Shown: positions 10,546-17,727 of the stretch, in pieces
Position numbering within the stretch: position 1 is the first letter of the stretch
Layout of the letters: each line of letters opens with the position of its first letter
Assembly: GCA_030591685.1 (NCBI GenBank)
Contig: JAUVAX010000005.1
Coordinates: 43,798 to 107,797, forward strand
Source of the DNA: Pseudobdellovibrionaceae bacterium
GTDB lineage: Bacteria; Bdellovibrionota; Bdellovibrionia; Bdellovibrionales; UBA1609
Direction of reading: 5' to 3'
DNA: 64,000 nucleotides
The notes under the pieces: generated by a model
Seen by the model: only the letters and a program-made list of their open reading frames with translations
What the model was told of the DNA's origin: nothing
Database searches by the model: none
Program-made: the position numbers and the translations under genes

Positions 10546-10576
10546 AAAAAAACCCAGCCACGACTCTGCTGGGTTT
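10546..10576 (-). terminator. Rho-independent terminator after hpf
   Basis: On the minus strand a nine-base perfect stem (AAACCCAGC and GCTGGGTTT, arms 10576-10568 and 10558-10550) with a nine-base loop runs into seven consecutive U. It sits about 30 bases after the hpf stop codon and isolates hpf from metK. Confidence 0.85.
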
Positions 10577-10605
10577 ATAAGCTTAATTTGAATTTAAAGT
10601 TAAAG

Positions 10606-10995
10606 TTAGCCTGTTTTCTTGATCTCAAAAAGGGGCTCGCCTTCCCATTGAGGTTCTGTTTGAGGCTCTGTATAGGCCCATTTTTCCCCTCTAGTGGAGT
10701 GAGCATAGTGGTGATCCTGCAGTTTGTTTTTCCTTTTCACCAATTGAGATTTAATCTTATGAAACACCTTATCCACAGAGGCATAGTAGTCATCACTATA
10801 AGCCGTAGCCCTATAAGTGGCCTCATAAGCGTGGATGATCACCTCTACACATCTCTTGTGCCGCTCTGCGCTAACGACCATATGTACGTTTAATGACTTT
10901 AGCTCTACTTTTTCTATTTTACTAAACCTCTCTGCTGCATAATCAACAAGGCTTTGTGACCAATCGAGGTTTTTGAAATTGCTGTTAAGCTTCAT
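10606..10995 (-). CDS. hpf: Ribosome hibernation promoting factor (HPF/RaiA family)
   Basis: A 129-residue protein of the sigma-54 modulation/ribosome S30EA family, which binds the small ribosomal subunit in stationary phase. The N-terminal about 95 residues show the beta-alpha-beta-alpha pattern, with a basic helix containing KVFHKIKSQLVKRKNKL. A short non-conserved tail follows instead of the long-form dimerisation domain. AAAGGGGAG lies just upstream of the ATG. In many proteobacteria this gene lies directly after rpoN. Here an HD-domain gene and a divergent gene sit between them, and hpf has its own upstream region and terminator. Confidence 0.88.
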   Translation of the reverse strand: MKLNSNFKNLDWSQSLVDYAAERFSKIEKVELKSLNVHMVVSAERHKRCVEVIIHAYEATYRATAYSDDYYASVDKVFHKIKSQLVKRKNKLQDHHYAHSTRGEKWAYTEPQTEPQWEGEPLFEIKKTG

Positions 10996-11093
10996 AATCT
11001 CCCCTTTAATAATTTAATGAGTGAACTTGTTATTTTTACGAACACTTATCTATCGGCAAAAACCAGCCCTTAGCATAGGGGGAGGAGTATAAA

Positions 11094-11116
11094 AAGGCGC
11101 TTCATAATGAGGCCTT
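11094..11116 (-). terminator. Probable terminator after the HD-domain gene
   Basis: Minus-strand hairpin with outer arms AAGGC and GCCTT (11116-11112 and 11098-11094), a short inner stem around TCATTATGA, followed by five U. It lies about 35 bases after the stop of the HD-domain gene and before the hpf start. The asymmetric internal loop makes it weaker than the hpf terminator. Confidence 0.45.
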
Positions 11117-11150
11117 CTCATGAGTTCACCTTATATGATGAATTAAGAGG

Positions 11151-12113
11151 CTACTTTATGACTCCCTTTTCTTTTAACAGCTCCTTGAGTGCGTTAATGT
11201 GATCCAACTCATAATGCGCCAGACTATGAATGTTCACTTCTTTTAAAGCCTCCTGGTGCGACATCCCTGAAGTGAGCACATGCCTATCAAAAGTATTTGC
11301 CAAACCTACCACCTGAGCAAAAACATCAAACTCTTGTTTTTTCACTCCGTAGTGCCCACTGCCATCAATATGCTCTTCATGTTGAGCGATAATATTTATA
11401 ACCGTTTTATCAAAGTGCTTTAGCTTGTCCACCTTCTCAGCGCCCAAACCAGCATGTTGTTTGTATATCTTTAACTCTAGTGGACTCATAGACTCAGGGC
11501 CTTGAGTGAGGTCTAGATCATGCATCGTATGACCAATGTCGTGAAGCAGCGCCCCTAAAGAGATTTGCTTAATTTTCTCTAAATCTTCTGTCAGACCTAA
11601 TTTTCTGACTAAACTCACAGCTAGTGTTGAAACCGATAAACCATGATGGGCTAAGTTTTTATCCGTATTTTCTATAGATAAAACGGCCTTCATGGCTAGA
11701 TCATCCTCCTCAAGAAATGTCGCATATCTCCCCATACTATTTTTTGCCTCAAAGTACTTACCTTCGCTCTCTGGGCTCTCTAGCACCTCTTCAGCAGCCG
11801 CCTGGTTCATGCCCTGAACTATTTCAGAACGGTCCTCAAGTGATCGACCAGAGGACTTGTCGTAAGCTATATCTAAGTTAGCCCTTATATAGCTTTGATA
11901 GAACTCCTCATGCTCGGCTGGTATATACATTTTTTTGAGCTTACGGTCTTTGAGCCTATTCAGGCGCTTTCCCTCAAAGCTATGACCTTGACGAATGTAG
12001 TGTATAAACTTATCTCTAAGTTGAATGTAGATATCAAAATTAATTTTTTGATCCCCCCTAAGGGTGCTTACTCTCACAGGCACATATTCCAATTGCAAAT
12101 CTCCTCTATTCAT
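11151..12113 (-). CDS. HD-GYP-like protein with degenerate GYP motif
   Basis: HD-GYP proteins typically hydrolyse cyclic di-GMP. The N-terminal 100 residues are an uncharacterised domain. The HD domain spans about residues 155-315 with the metal-binding pair in LLHDIGH (residues 189-195). The later motif reads HEEHIDGSGHYG (245-256), where the canonical form is HHExxDGxGYP, so the first His is kept but the GYP triplet is altered. Cyclic di-GMP hydrolysis is therefore uncertain. The ATG at 12113 has no ribosome binding site. A TTG at codon 8 (12092) is preceded by GAGGAG at eight bases and is a credible start. The gene is divergent from the Hpt-like gene only 11 bases away, so the two share a promoter region. 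Confidence 0.8.
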   Translation of the reverse strand: MNRGDLQLEYVPVRVSTLRGDQKINFDIYIQLRDKFIHYIRQGHSFEGKRLNRLKDRKLKKMYIPAEHEEFYQSYIRANLDIAYDKSSGRSLEDRSEIVQGMNQAAAEEVLESPESEGKYFEAKNSMGRYATFLEEDDLAMKAVLSIENTDKNLAHHGLSVSTLAVSLVRKLGLTEDLEKIKQISLGALLHDIGHTMHDLDLTQGPESMSPLELKIYKQHAGLGAEKVDKLKHFDKTVINIIAQHEEHIDGSGHYGVKKQEFDVFAQVVGLANTFDRHVLTSGMSHQEALKEVNIHSLAHYELDHINALKELLKEKGVIK

Positions 12114-12124
12114 TTAAAAATAAA

Positions 12125-12628
12125 ATGATGGACGATGTAATACAATACTTTTTAAACGAATCCAGAGGAATACTAGCTGAAATGACAGGCTTGCTCCATG
12201 AAATGGACGGCAAACCTAAAGAAATTCATATGCTAGAAAATTATGGACAGCTCATGGATCGCGTAATGGGCGGGGCCAAAACTCTCGAGATGCAGTATCA
12301 ATCCCCGCTCCTCTCTTATATAACTAGCTACTCTGAGCTCTGCAAAACAATTAGCTATAAAGGTTCTCAGTTAAAAGGAAACCCAGAGTTTGGGATCGTC
12401 ATTGTTGCTTTTTTACTAGATGCCACCGAAATGCTTGAAGAGTTAATTAATGGCCTTGGCAGCGAAGAGCAGTATCAAGTCAAAGACCTATTAACTAAAA
12501 CTTTTTTAAGCCGACTTCAGCTTATTGGTGAGGGGTTTGACAAAAACATGCGGGGCACACTCCCCTCAGAACGAGACACCGCCGCTCAAAATGAAATCGA
12601 TAAATTTTTAAATAGCTTTAATATATAA
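12125..12628 (+). CDS. Hpt-like helical protein lacking the phospho-acceptor histidine
   Basis: A 167-residue, all-helical, acidic protein without signal peptide. The beginning (DDVIQYFLNESRGILAEMTG) and the following RVMGGAKTL resemble the Hpt/CheA P1 pattern, in which a helix carries a phospho-accepting His just before T-x-K-G. No histidine is present at that place here, so phosphotransfer is not expected. It could be a scaffold or pseudo-Hpt, or the resemblance could be coincidental. No Shine-Dalgarno sequence precedes the ATG, and a leaderless start is possible. It is divergently paired with the degenerate HD-GYP gene, which hints at a shared signalling role. The call is tentative. Confidence 0.6.
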   Translation: MMDDVIQYFLNESRGILAEMTGLLHEMDGKPKEIHMLENYGQLMDRVMGGAKTLEMQYQSPLLSYITSYSELCKTISYKGSQLKGNPEFGIVIVAFLLDATEMLEELINGLGSEEQYQVKDLLTKTFLSRLQLIGEGFDKNMRGTLPSERDTAAQNEIDKFLNSFNI

Positions 12629-12678
12629 GCCTATTAAAAAGAAACTTATTTATTGCCCCTTGATATTAAAAATAAACT

Positions 12679-14139
12679 TTAAAAGTATTTTTTTCTTTTT
12701 GAAGACGGTAGTATTTTGAGCATATCTCTATACTTAGCTACTGTGCGACGAGCTATTTTAATTCCATGATCCTTAAGAAGCTCGACTATTTTTTGATCAG
12801 AAAGCGGTTTTTGAGGAGACTCCTCAGAAATCATTTTTTTTATTTTTAACTTCACTGACTCACTCGCTAATTTATCACCGTCTGTTTTATTAATACCAGA
12901 ATTAAAAAAATATTTTAGCTCAAAAAGGCCTTGCGGAGTGTGCACGTATTTACTCGTGGTGACTCTTGAGACCGTTGATTCATGCATCTCTATATCATTT
13001 GCAATATCTTTTAAAATCATGGGTTTAATAAACCCCGCCCCTTTTTCAAAAAAATCTGTTTGGTGCTTAACTATGCTTTCAGTCACTTTATAAATTGTTC
13101 TTTGCCTTTGATGAATCGACTTAATTAACCAAACAGCCGCCTTTAACTTATCTTTAATATACTCATTGGCATCTGAAGAGGCTGTGCCTTCAGCAGCGGC
13201 GGCATCTCCTTTTTGCTTCAAAAGGGTTTTATATAAATTAGAAATTCTCAGTTTTGGCAAGCCGTCTTCATTGAGTGAAACTACGTATTCGTCTCCTACT
13301 TTATGGACATACACATCGGGGGTAATATAATAAGTGTCTTGAGTAATAAATGCACGGCCGGGTTTAGGGTCCATAGTGTATATGATTTTACAAAGATCAA
13401 TGACCTCCTCAAGTGAGAGACCCATTTCTTTAACAATAGCATTGTAGTTTTTTTTCTCTAAATCACTCAGGTGGTTTTCAATGATGTTTACTAAATCATA
13501 AGTGTCCTCTTCAATGTGCTTTGCCTGGATAAGTAAGCACTCCTTTAAATTACGAGCACCCACGCCCGGGGGGTCAAACTCATGAACAAAGGGCAGCATC
13601 TCTTCAAGGTCCTCTACAGTAAGCCCTTCGCTTTTTGCAATTTCGGATAAGGACACTTTTATATAACCACTGTCCTCAATGTAGTTAATAATGATCTTTA
13701 CAAAAGTCTCTTCTTCTTCGTTAAACCCTGAGAGACCCATTTGCCAAAGTAGATGGTCTTTAAGAGTTTGCTTTGAAGAGATTATGTTTTCATAATTCAT
13801 AATCTCTTCATTGCCACCAGACATAGAGGGGGCGGCAGGCTTTTCTTGATTTTCTACAAAGCTATCCCAATCAAATTCATCCTGCTTTGTAGGGTCTTGC
13901 TGCTCTTTTCCGGATTCTGGGTTCACCTCTTCACTAGAGAGTTGGCTGGATTCCTGTGCCGGGTCCACCTCGGAGGTGTCAGACACCTCCTCTAAAATAG
14001 GGTTCTCATCAAGCTCTTTTCTGATTTCAGTTTCAAGTTCCATTCTTGAGAGCTGGAGAAGCTTAATGGCCTGCTGAAGTTGAGGAGTCATCCTCAACGA
14101 CTGCGAAAGCTTCATAGACATTTTCAAATTCATTGCCAT
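12679..14139 (-). CDS. rpoN: RNA polymerase sigma-54 factor
   Basis: Directs RNA polymerase to -24/-12 promoters and needs AAA+ activators. It has 486 residues. Region I is glutamine- and leucine-rich (MTPQLQQAIKLLQLSRMELE), followed by an acidic region II, the core-binding domain, a helix-turn-helix (HESTVSRVTTSKYVHTPQG) and the C-terminal RpoN box ARRTVAKYR near residue 463. It sits downstream of lptB by 15 bases in the same orientation, the conserved lptB-rpoN arrangement. One cognate activator is encoded at 31653. Confidence 0.97.
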   Translation of the reverse strand: MAMNLKMSMKLSQSLRMTPQLQQAIKLLQLSRMELETEIRKELDENPILEEVSDTSEVDPAQESSQLSSEEVNPESGKEQQDPTKQDEFDWDSFVENQEKPAAPSMSGGNEEIMNYENIISSKQTLKDHLLWQMGLSGFNEEEETFVKIIINYIEDSGYIKVSLSEIAKSEGLTVEDLEEMLPFVHEFDPPGVGARNLKECLLIQAKHIEEDTYDLVNIIENHLSDLEKKNYNAIVKEMGLSLEEVIDLCKIIYTMDPKPGRAFITQDTYYITPDVYVHKVGDEYVVSLNEDGLPKLRISNLYKTLLKQKGDAAAAEGTASSDANEYIKDKLKAAVWLIKSIHQRQRTIYKVTESIVKHQTDFFEKGAGFIKPMILKDIANDIEMHESTVSRVTTSKYVHTPQGLFELKYFFNSGINKTDGDKLASESVKLKIKKMISEESPQKPLSDQKIVELLKDHGIKIARRTVAKYRDMLKILPSSKRKKYF

Positions 14140-14154
14140 TTAATTACCTGAACC

Positions 14155-14877
14155 CTACAGTTTAAAATTTTCGCCTAAGTAAAATTTACGGGCCTTAGGG
14201 GATGCCGCTACATCTTTAGCCTCACCCTCAACTTCAATCTTTCCATCTTTAAGTATATACGCATAATCACAGATACCCAATGTTTCTCTTACATTATGGT
14301 CTGTAATCAAAACCCCTATACCTTTATCTTGCAGCTGTCGGATGATCTTCTGTATATCACCAACAGCAATGGGGTCGATGCCTGCAAAGGGCTCGTCTAG
14401 GAGTAAAAATTTAGGCTTTCCAGCAATAGCTCTCGCTATTTCTACTCGGCGCCTCTCACCCCCAGAAACAGAGTACCCGTAACTATCGCGTATGTGCTGA
14501 ATATTAAATTCCGTCAATAATTTTTCAAGCCGCTCTGACCTCGCCGCCCCAGACAAGCCTAAAGCCTCTAGGGCCACAAGGATGTTTTCTCCCACAGTAA
14601 GGCGTCTAAATATACTGGGCTCTTGAGCCAAATAACTCAATCCGTGGCGAGCTCTCTGAAACATGGGCATAGCTCCAATTTCAATATCATCCAAGAGAAC
14701 CTCACCTGAATCAGGGGTCACGAGCCCAACAACCATATAAAAACTTGTCGTTTTACCAGCGCCATTGGGGCCTAAAAGACCAACAATTTGACCTGAACTA
14801 ACATTAAAAGAAATCGCCTTTACAACTTCACGCGCTTTAAATTTTTTAGCAATGCCTTGAATCTTTAAACAACTCAA
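14155..14877 (-). CDS. lptB: LPS export ABC transporter ATPase
   Basis: Powers extraction of lipopolysaccharide from the inner membrane together with LptF/LptG. It has 240 residues with Walker [10 protein letters not shown], the LptB-type signature [16 protein letters not shown], Walker [15 protein letters not shown] and switch histidine [10 protein letters not shown]. The C-terminal extension (FYLGENFKL) is typical of LptB. It starts two bases after the LptC-type gene and is followed by rpoN, so lptC, lptB and rpoN are one unit. Confidence 0.96.
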   Translation of the reverse strand: MSCLKIQGIAKKFKAREVVKAISFNVSSGQIVGLLGPNGAGKTTSFYMVVGLVTPDSGEVLLDDIEIGAMPMFQRARHGLSYLAQEPSIFRRLTVGENILVALEALGLSGAARSERLEKLLTEFNIQHIRDSYGYSVSGGERRRVEIARAIAGKPKFLLLDEPFAGIDPIAVGDIQKIIRQLQDKGIGVLITDHNVRETLGICDYAYILKDGKIEVEGEAKDVAASPKARKFYLGENFKL

Positions 14878-14879
14878 TT

Positions 14880-15845
14880 TTATTTCTCCAGTTTATCTTT
14901 AGTTACTTTAATATTAGCTTTACGAACTTTAATTATTTTTCCATTATTTAAAAAAATAATTTCATCCCCCCTAAGCTCATCACTACCTTGAACAAGACGA
15001 GGGTTACCTTTAAATATAAACTTATTTTTCAAAAAGTCAGCCTCTACTTGATGCGCCGTCGCCCATTTATTACGATCTGACACCTTAACACCCCCCTCAA
15101 CAATAACTGTTTGCAGTTTACCAGCCTCAGGGTCAAGGCCTATGCCGGCCACCGCCCCCGTGATCCTCATGGTGTCCGTGTCAATCACCACCTGGCCAAT
15201 AAATTTTGATAAATAATTTTGACCGTTAAACTGAGCGCGCTGACTTTTGATTTTCACTTCTTTTCCGTTTATAAATCTCTTGATGCCACGAACTTTTGAG
15301 ACCAGCTCAATAACAGATTCATTAAGATCACCCTTGAGCCCCTTGGCTGTAAGCAGCATATTAAATCCCCATGGGCCCTTTATTCCAAACATTTTCACTA
15401 TATTATCTGAAAAAAGAGAGTGTGTGCTTGCTTTGTAGGTCACTCGATTTGTTTTAAATTTATATCCATTTTCAGATGTTATGATTACATTTCCCTCAAT
15501 AATCATATCTTTATTGACCAAGATCTGACCTCGATCCCCCTTAACTTTATAGGGCAAACCCTTGGTTGTCGTGAACTCAGCTTTTACCTGCTCAACAGTC
15601 CAAGAGTCGTTTTTCTTAAAGCTAACGGCGGTTTGAGCCCAAAGCTCCCAACGCTTCTCACCATTATTCGCTTCAACAAGATGAACTCCCTGCATTTTTT
15701 GCAGAACTTCATCCTCGTCCAATAAGTTGTCAAACTCAACAGCTATAGGCTCCTTAATATCCAAGGTTTGAGGAGCCACTAAAATGATCTCAATAATTAG
15801 CACAATGAACAGTAAAACAAGGCCAAATTTCCAGCTATTTCTCAT
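14880..15845 (-). CDS. lptC: LptC-LptA fusion-like LPS transport protein
   Basis: A bitopic inner-membrane protein that should form the periplasmic LPS bridge. At 321 residues it is about 130 longer than ordinary LptC. A transmembrane helix (about residues 7-24) is followed by an LptC jelly-roll (about 45-190), then a second segment from about 195 to the end with OstA/LptA features: an AQFNG start, [41 protein letters not shown]. No separate lptA gene lies between this gene and lptB, where one is usually found. The simplest reading is that the LptA module is fused to LptC. This rests on pattern recognition only. Confidence 0.8.
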   Translation of the reverse strand: MRNSWKFGLVLLFIVLIIEIILVAPQTLDIKEPIAVEFDNLLDEDEVLQKMQGVHLVEANNGEKRWELWAQTAVSFKKNDSWTVEQVKAEFTTTKGLPYKVKGDRGQILVNKDMIIEGNVIITSENGYKFKTNRVTYKASTHSLFSDNIVKMFGIKGPWGFNMLLTAKGLKGDLNESVIELVSKVRGIKRFINGKEVKIKSQRAQFNGQNYLSKFIGQVVIDTDTMRITGAVAGIGLDPEAGKLQTVIVEGGVKVSDRNKWATAHQVEADFLKNKFIFKGNPRLVQGSDELRGDEIIFLNNGKIIKVRKANIKVTKDKLEK

Positions 15846-15861
15846 AGTTTGAATTTAACAT

Positions 15862-15891
15862 AAAACCAACGAAACGAGTACCAATGGTTTT
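15862..15891 (-). terminator. Weak hairpin between the motor genes and lptC
   Basis: Arms AAAACCA and TGGTTTT (15862-15868 and 15885-15891) can pair over a 16-base loop, with a short U run on the minus strand. It could attenuate transcription from the motor operon into the LPS genes. Weak, because the stem is AT-rich and the loop long. Confidence 0.3.
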
Positions 15892-15922
15892 TTTGAAAAT
15901 ATTATATTTTTAATAATTAAGA

Positions 15923-16504
15923 CTAGAGCTCTTCTGTTTCACTCTCTTTTTTTACTACGGCAAAATTTATTTCATGTATTCCCGCTTCAGTGAGAGTATA
16001 CATGACTTTCTTAACCGTTAAAAACTCAATAGATTCATCTGCCTGAATCGTCATTTTTCTAAATGAGTCCAGTTTGTACTTCTCGCCCTCTTCATCCTCT
16101 GGGTTAACAGCCCTTTTTACTTTATTAGACAGTTTCGCCTTCTCTTTTTCCCCTGTTGCAATAAGTTTTTGTACATGATCTTTAAGTTCAGGCAAAAGCC
16201 AATCCTCTTGTTCTCTCACGTACTCCTTATCATAAACCCGCTCATCGTTAAGTAATATTTTTTCTTCAGTAATAACGACAACATTTGATGGCTTTAACTC
16301 CTTCACCGCCGTGGCCTGGGGCAATACTACCTCGTCAGGTATTTCGATAATTTCGCCTGTCATATTGTAATTTTGCAGTAAAAATACCACTAGTACCGTA
16401 AACATATCGACCATCGCTGTTAGTGACAGTGCTGCGACAACATTTCTTTTACTAGAGCCCTGCCTGTTTCGTCTGTTTCTTTTTCCTGGTGTGTGAATGG
16501 CCAC
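15923..16504 (-). CDS. TolR/ExbD-like motor protein (AglS-type)
   Basis: One of two TolR/ExbD-family subunits of a proton-driven motor. It has 193 residues: a basic N-terminus (KRNRRNRQGSSKR), one membrane helix (about 25-45) carrying the ion-path aspartate in LTAMVDMFTVLVVFLL, then a periplasmic domain with a long charged insertion (about 120-150, rich in Lys/Glu). In Myxococcus, AglR, AglQ and AglS energise gliding; the identity here as AglS rather than AglR is inference. Start and stop codons overlap with the adjacent TolR-like gene. Confidence 0.87.
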   Translation of the reverse strand: MAIHTPGKRNRRNRQGSSKRNVVAALSLTAMVDMFTVLVVFLLQNYNMTGEIIEIPDEVVLPQATAVKELKPSNVVVITEEKILLNDERVYDKEYVREQEDWLLPELKDHVQKLIATGEKEKAKLSNKVKRAVNPEDEEGEKYKLDSFRKMTIQADESIEFLTVKKVMYTLTEAGIHEINFAVVKKESETEEL

Positions 16505-16977
16505 TACTTAACCCCCGATGTTGCTACGGCAAGCTCTGGAAACCCAGCGATTAATAACGCATCCATGCCCTTAACCAATTCACCGTAGGCCAAGGAGTCA
16601 TCAATAGTAATTACAGCATCATTTTTCTCTGGGTAGGTTTTTTTAATGTCCTTTAAATATGAGAGGAGCTTCTTAAAATCGTACTCGTTATTCACTTTAG
16701 GGAACCGATGCCTTTTTGTAGAAATTAAAACACGATACCCACTGCGCATGACATCTAACCTGAAAGGGATTTCAGCTTTTGGAGGTGGTTTAGCCACCTT
16801 TTCTGTCGTTTTTTTGCCATAAACTGAACTTCCTATTTGAATCATAGAAACTTGCGACCACACAGCTGTAATCAACAGAAAGATGATCAACACACTCATC
16901 AGATCAATAAATGGAACTATGTTTGGCTCAACAGCAATTTGCCGACCAGAACCATCACCCTCTTCTATATTTGACAT
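16504..16977 (-). CDS. TolR/ExbD-like motor protein (AglR-type)
   Basis: Second TolR/ExbD-family subunit, 157 residues. A short cytoplasmic segment leads to one membrane helix, NIVPFIDLMSVLIIFLL, with the conserved proton-path aspartate, then a periplasmic domain ending with an alpha/beta pattern typical of ExbD (DAVITIDDSLAYGELVKG). It lies ten bases after the TolQ-like gene. Two different TolR-like subunits beside one TolQ-like channel match the AglRQS motor rather than Tol-Pal or Ton systems. Confidence 0.88.
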   Translation of the reverse strand: MSNIEEGDGSGRQIAVEPNIVPFIDLMSVLIIFLLITAVWSQVSMIQIGSSVYGKKTTEKVAKPPPKAEIPFRLDVMRSGYRVLISTKRHRFPKVNNEYDFKKLLSYLKDIKKTYPEKNDAVITIDDSLAYGELVKGMDALLIAGFPELAVATSGVK

Positions 16978-16987
16978 ACCTTAACCC

Positions 16988-17674
16988 TTAGTATTTCATT
17001 TTATCTCGGTTAGAAGTCACTAGATTCATCATTCTCATACTACTCTCAAGCATATCATTGATGGCCCGACCAATCTTAACCTGAAAAAATCCATAAAAAG
17101 TAATTGCTGTAATCGCCACAGACAAACCAAAGGCTGTGCAGTTTAGTGCTTCAGCTATACCCCTTGTTAACTCTAGTGACTTAGTGGCTGCATCAGCGTT
17201 AGCAACACCCCTAAAAGACATAATCATACCGATAATAGTGCCCAGCAGACCAATCAAAACCGAAATGTTACCAAATACCGCCAAAAATGAAGTCCACCCT
17301 TCAAGCTTAGGGGTTTCTTTTAAAACCTCAGCATCCATAGCCACCTGGACTTCTTCATCGGGACGTTTATTTAACACTTGAACAAGTCCTGCTTTTAATG
17401 TGTTCGTCAGCGGAGTCTGTTTACTGTCACAAAAAGCAATCGCTTGCTTTAGGTCGCCCCTTAGAAGCATCGAAAATAAGTTTTCATTGAGGTGAGTTTT
17501 ATTTATTGTTAAACGCCCTAAAACTGAAAATCTCTCAATAACTAAAAATGCAGTCAACACACCTACTGCACCGATAATATACATGATCGATCCGCCCTCA
17601 CAAAAGGCCCGAGCAATAAAATTGCCGCTCGCTTCACATTGCATAACAGCTAACTGTACGACTTCTTCTCCCAA
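16988..17674 (-). CDS. TolQ/ExbB/MotA-family proton channel (AglQ-type)
   Basis: Inner-membrane channel subunit that with the two TolR-like proteins converts proton flow into force. It has 228 residues and three membrane helices (about 30-50, 127-150 and 173-195) with the family hallmark GLLGTIIGMIMSF and a cytoplasmic loop between helices 1 and 2. The start is TTG with AGGAGG about eight bases upstream. It is followed ten bases later by the TolR-like pair and preceded by the FHA/TonB-C-like protein that would couple the motor to the envelope. Confidence 0.9.
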   Translation of the reverse strand: MGEEVVQLAVMQCEASGNFIARAFCEGGSIMYIIGAVGVLTAFLVIERFSVLGRLTINKTHLNENLFSMLLRGDLKQAIAFCDSKQTPLTNTLKAGLVQVLNKRPDEEVQVAMDAEVLKETPKLEGWTSFLAVFGNISVLIGLLGTIIGMIMSFRGVANADAATKSLELTRGIAEALNCTAFGLSVAITAITFYGFFQVKIGRAINDMLESSMRMMNLVTSNRDKMKY

Positions 17675-17727
17675 AACTTTCCTCCTAGTAATTATTTAAT
17701 AACCTTTTACTTTTATAAAAAACTCAA

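Noticed and set aside
10452..10547. Possible SAM riboswitch upstream of metK
   Set aside because: No conserved riboswitch elements were recognised, and the gap is short; the only clear structure is the hpf terminator at its border.
10996..11150. FliA-like -10 (GCCGATAG) and a weak sigma-54-like GG/TTGC pair upstream of hpf on the minus strand
   Set aside because: The FliA -35 is missing at the required spacing, and the sigma-54-like site lacks most of the -24 box. Not strong enough to list as promoters.
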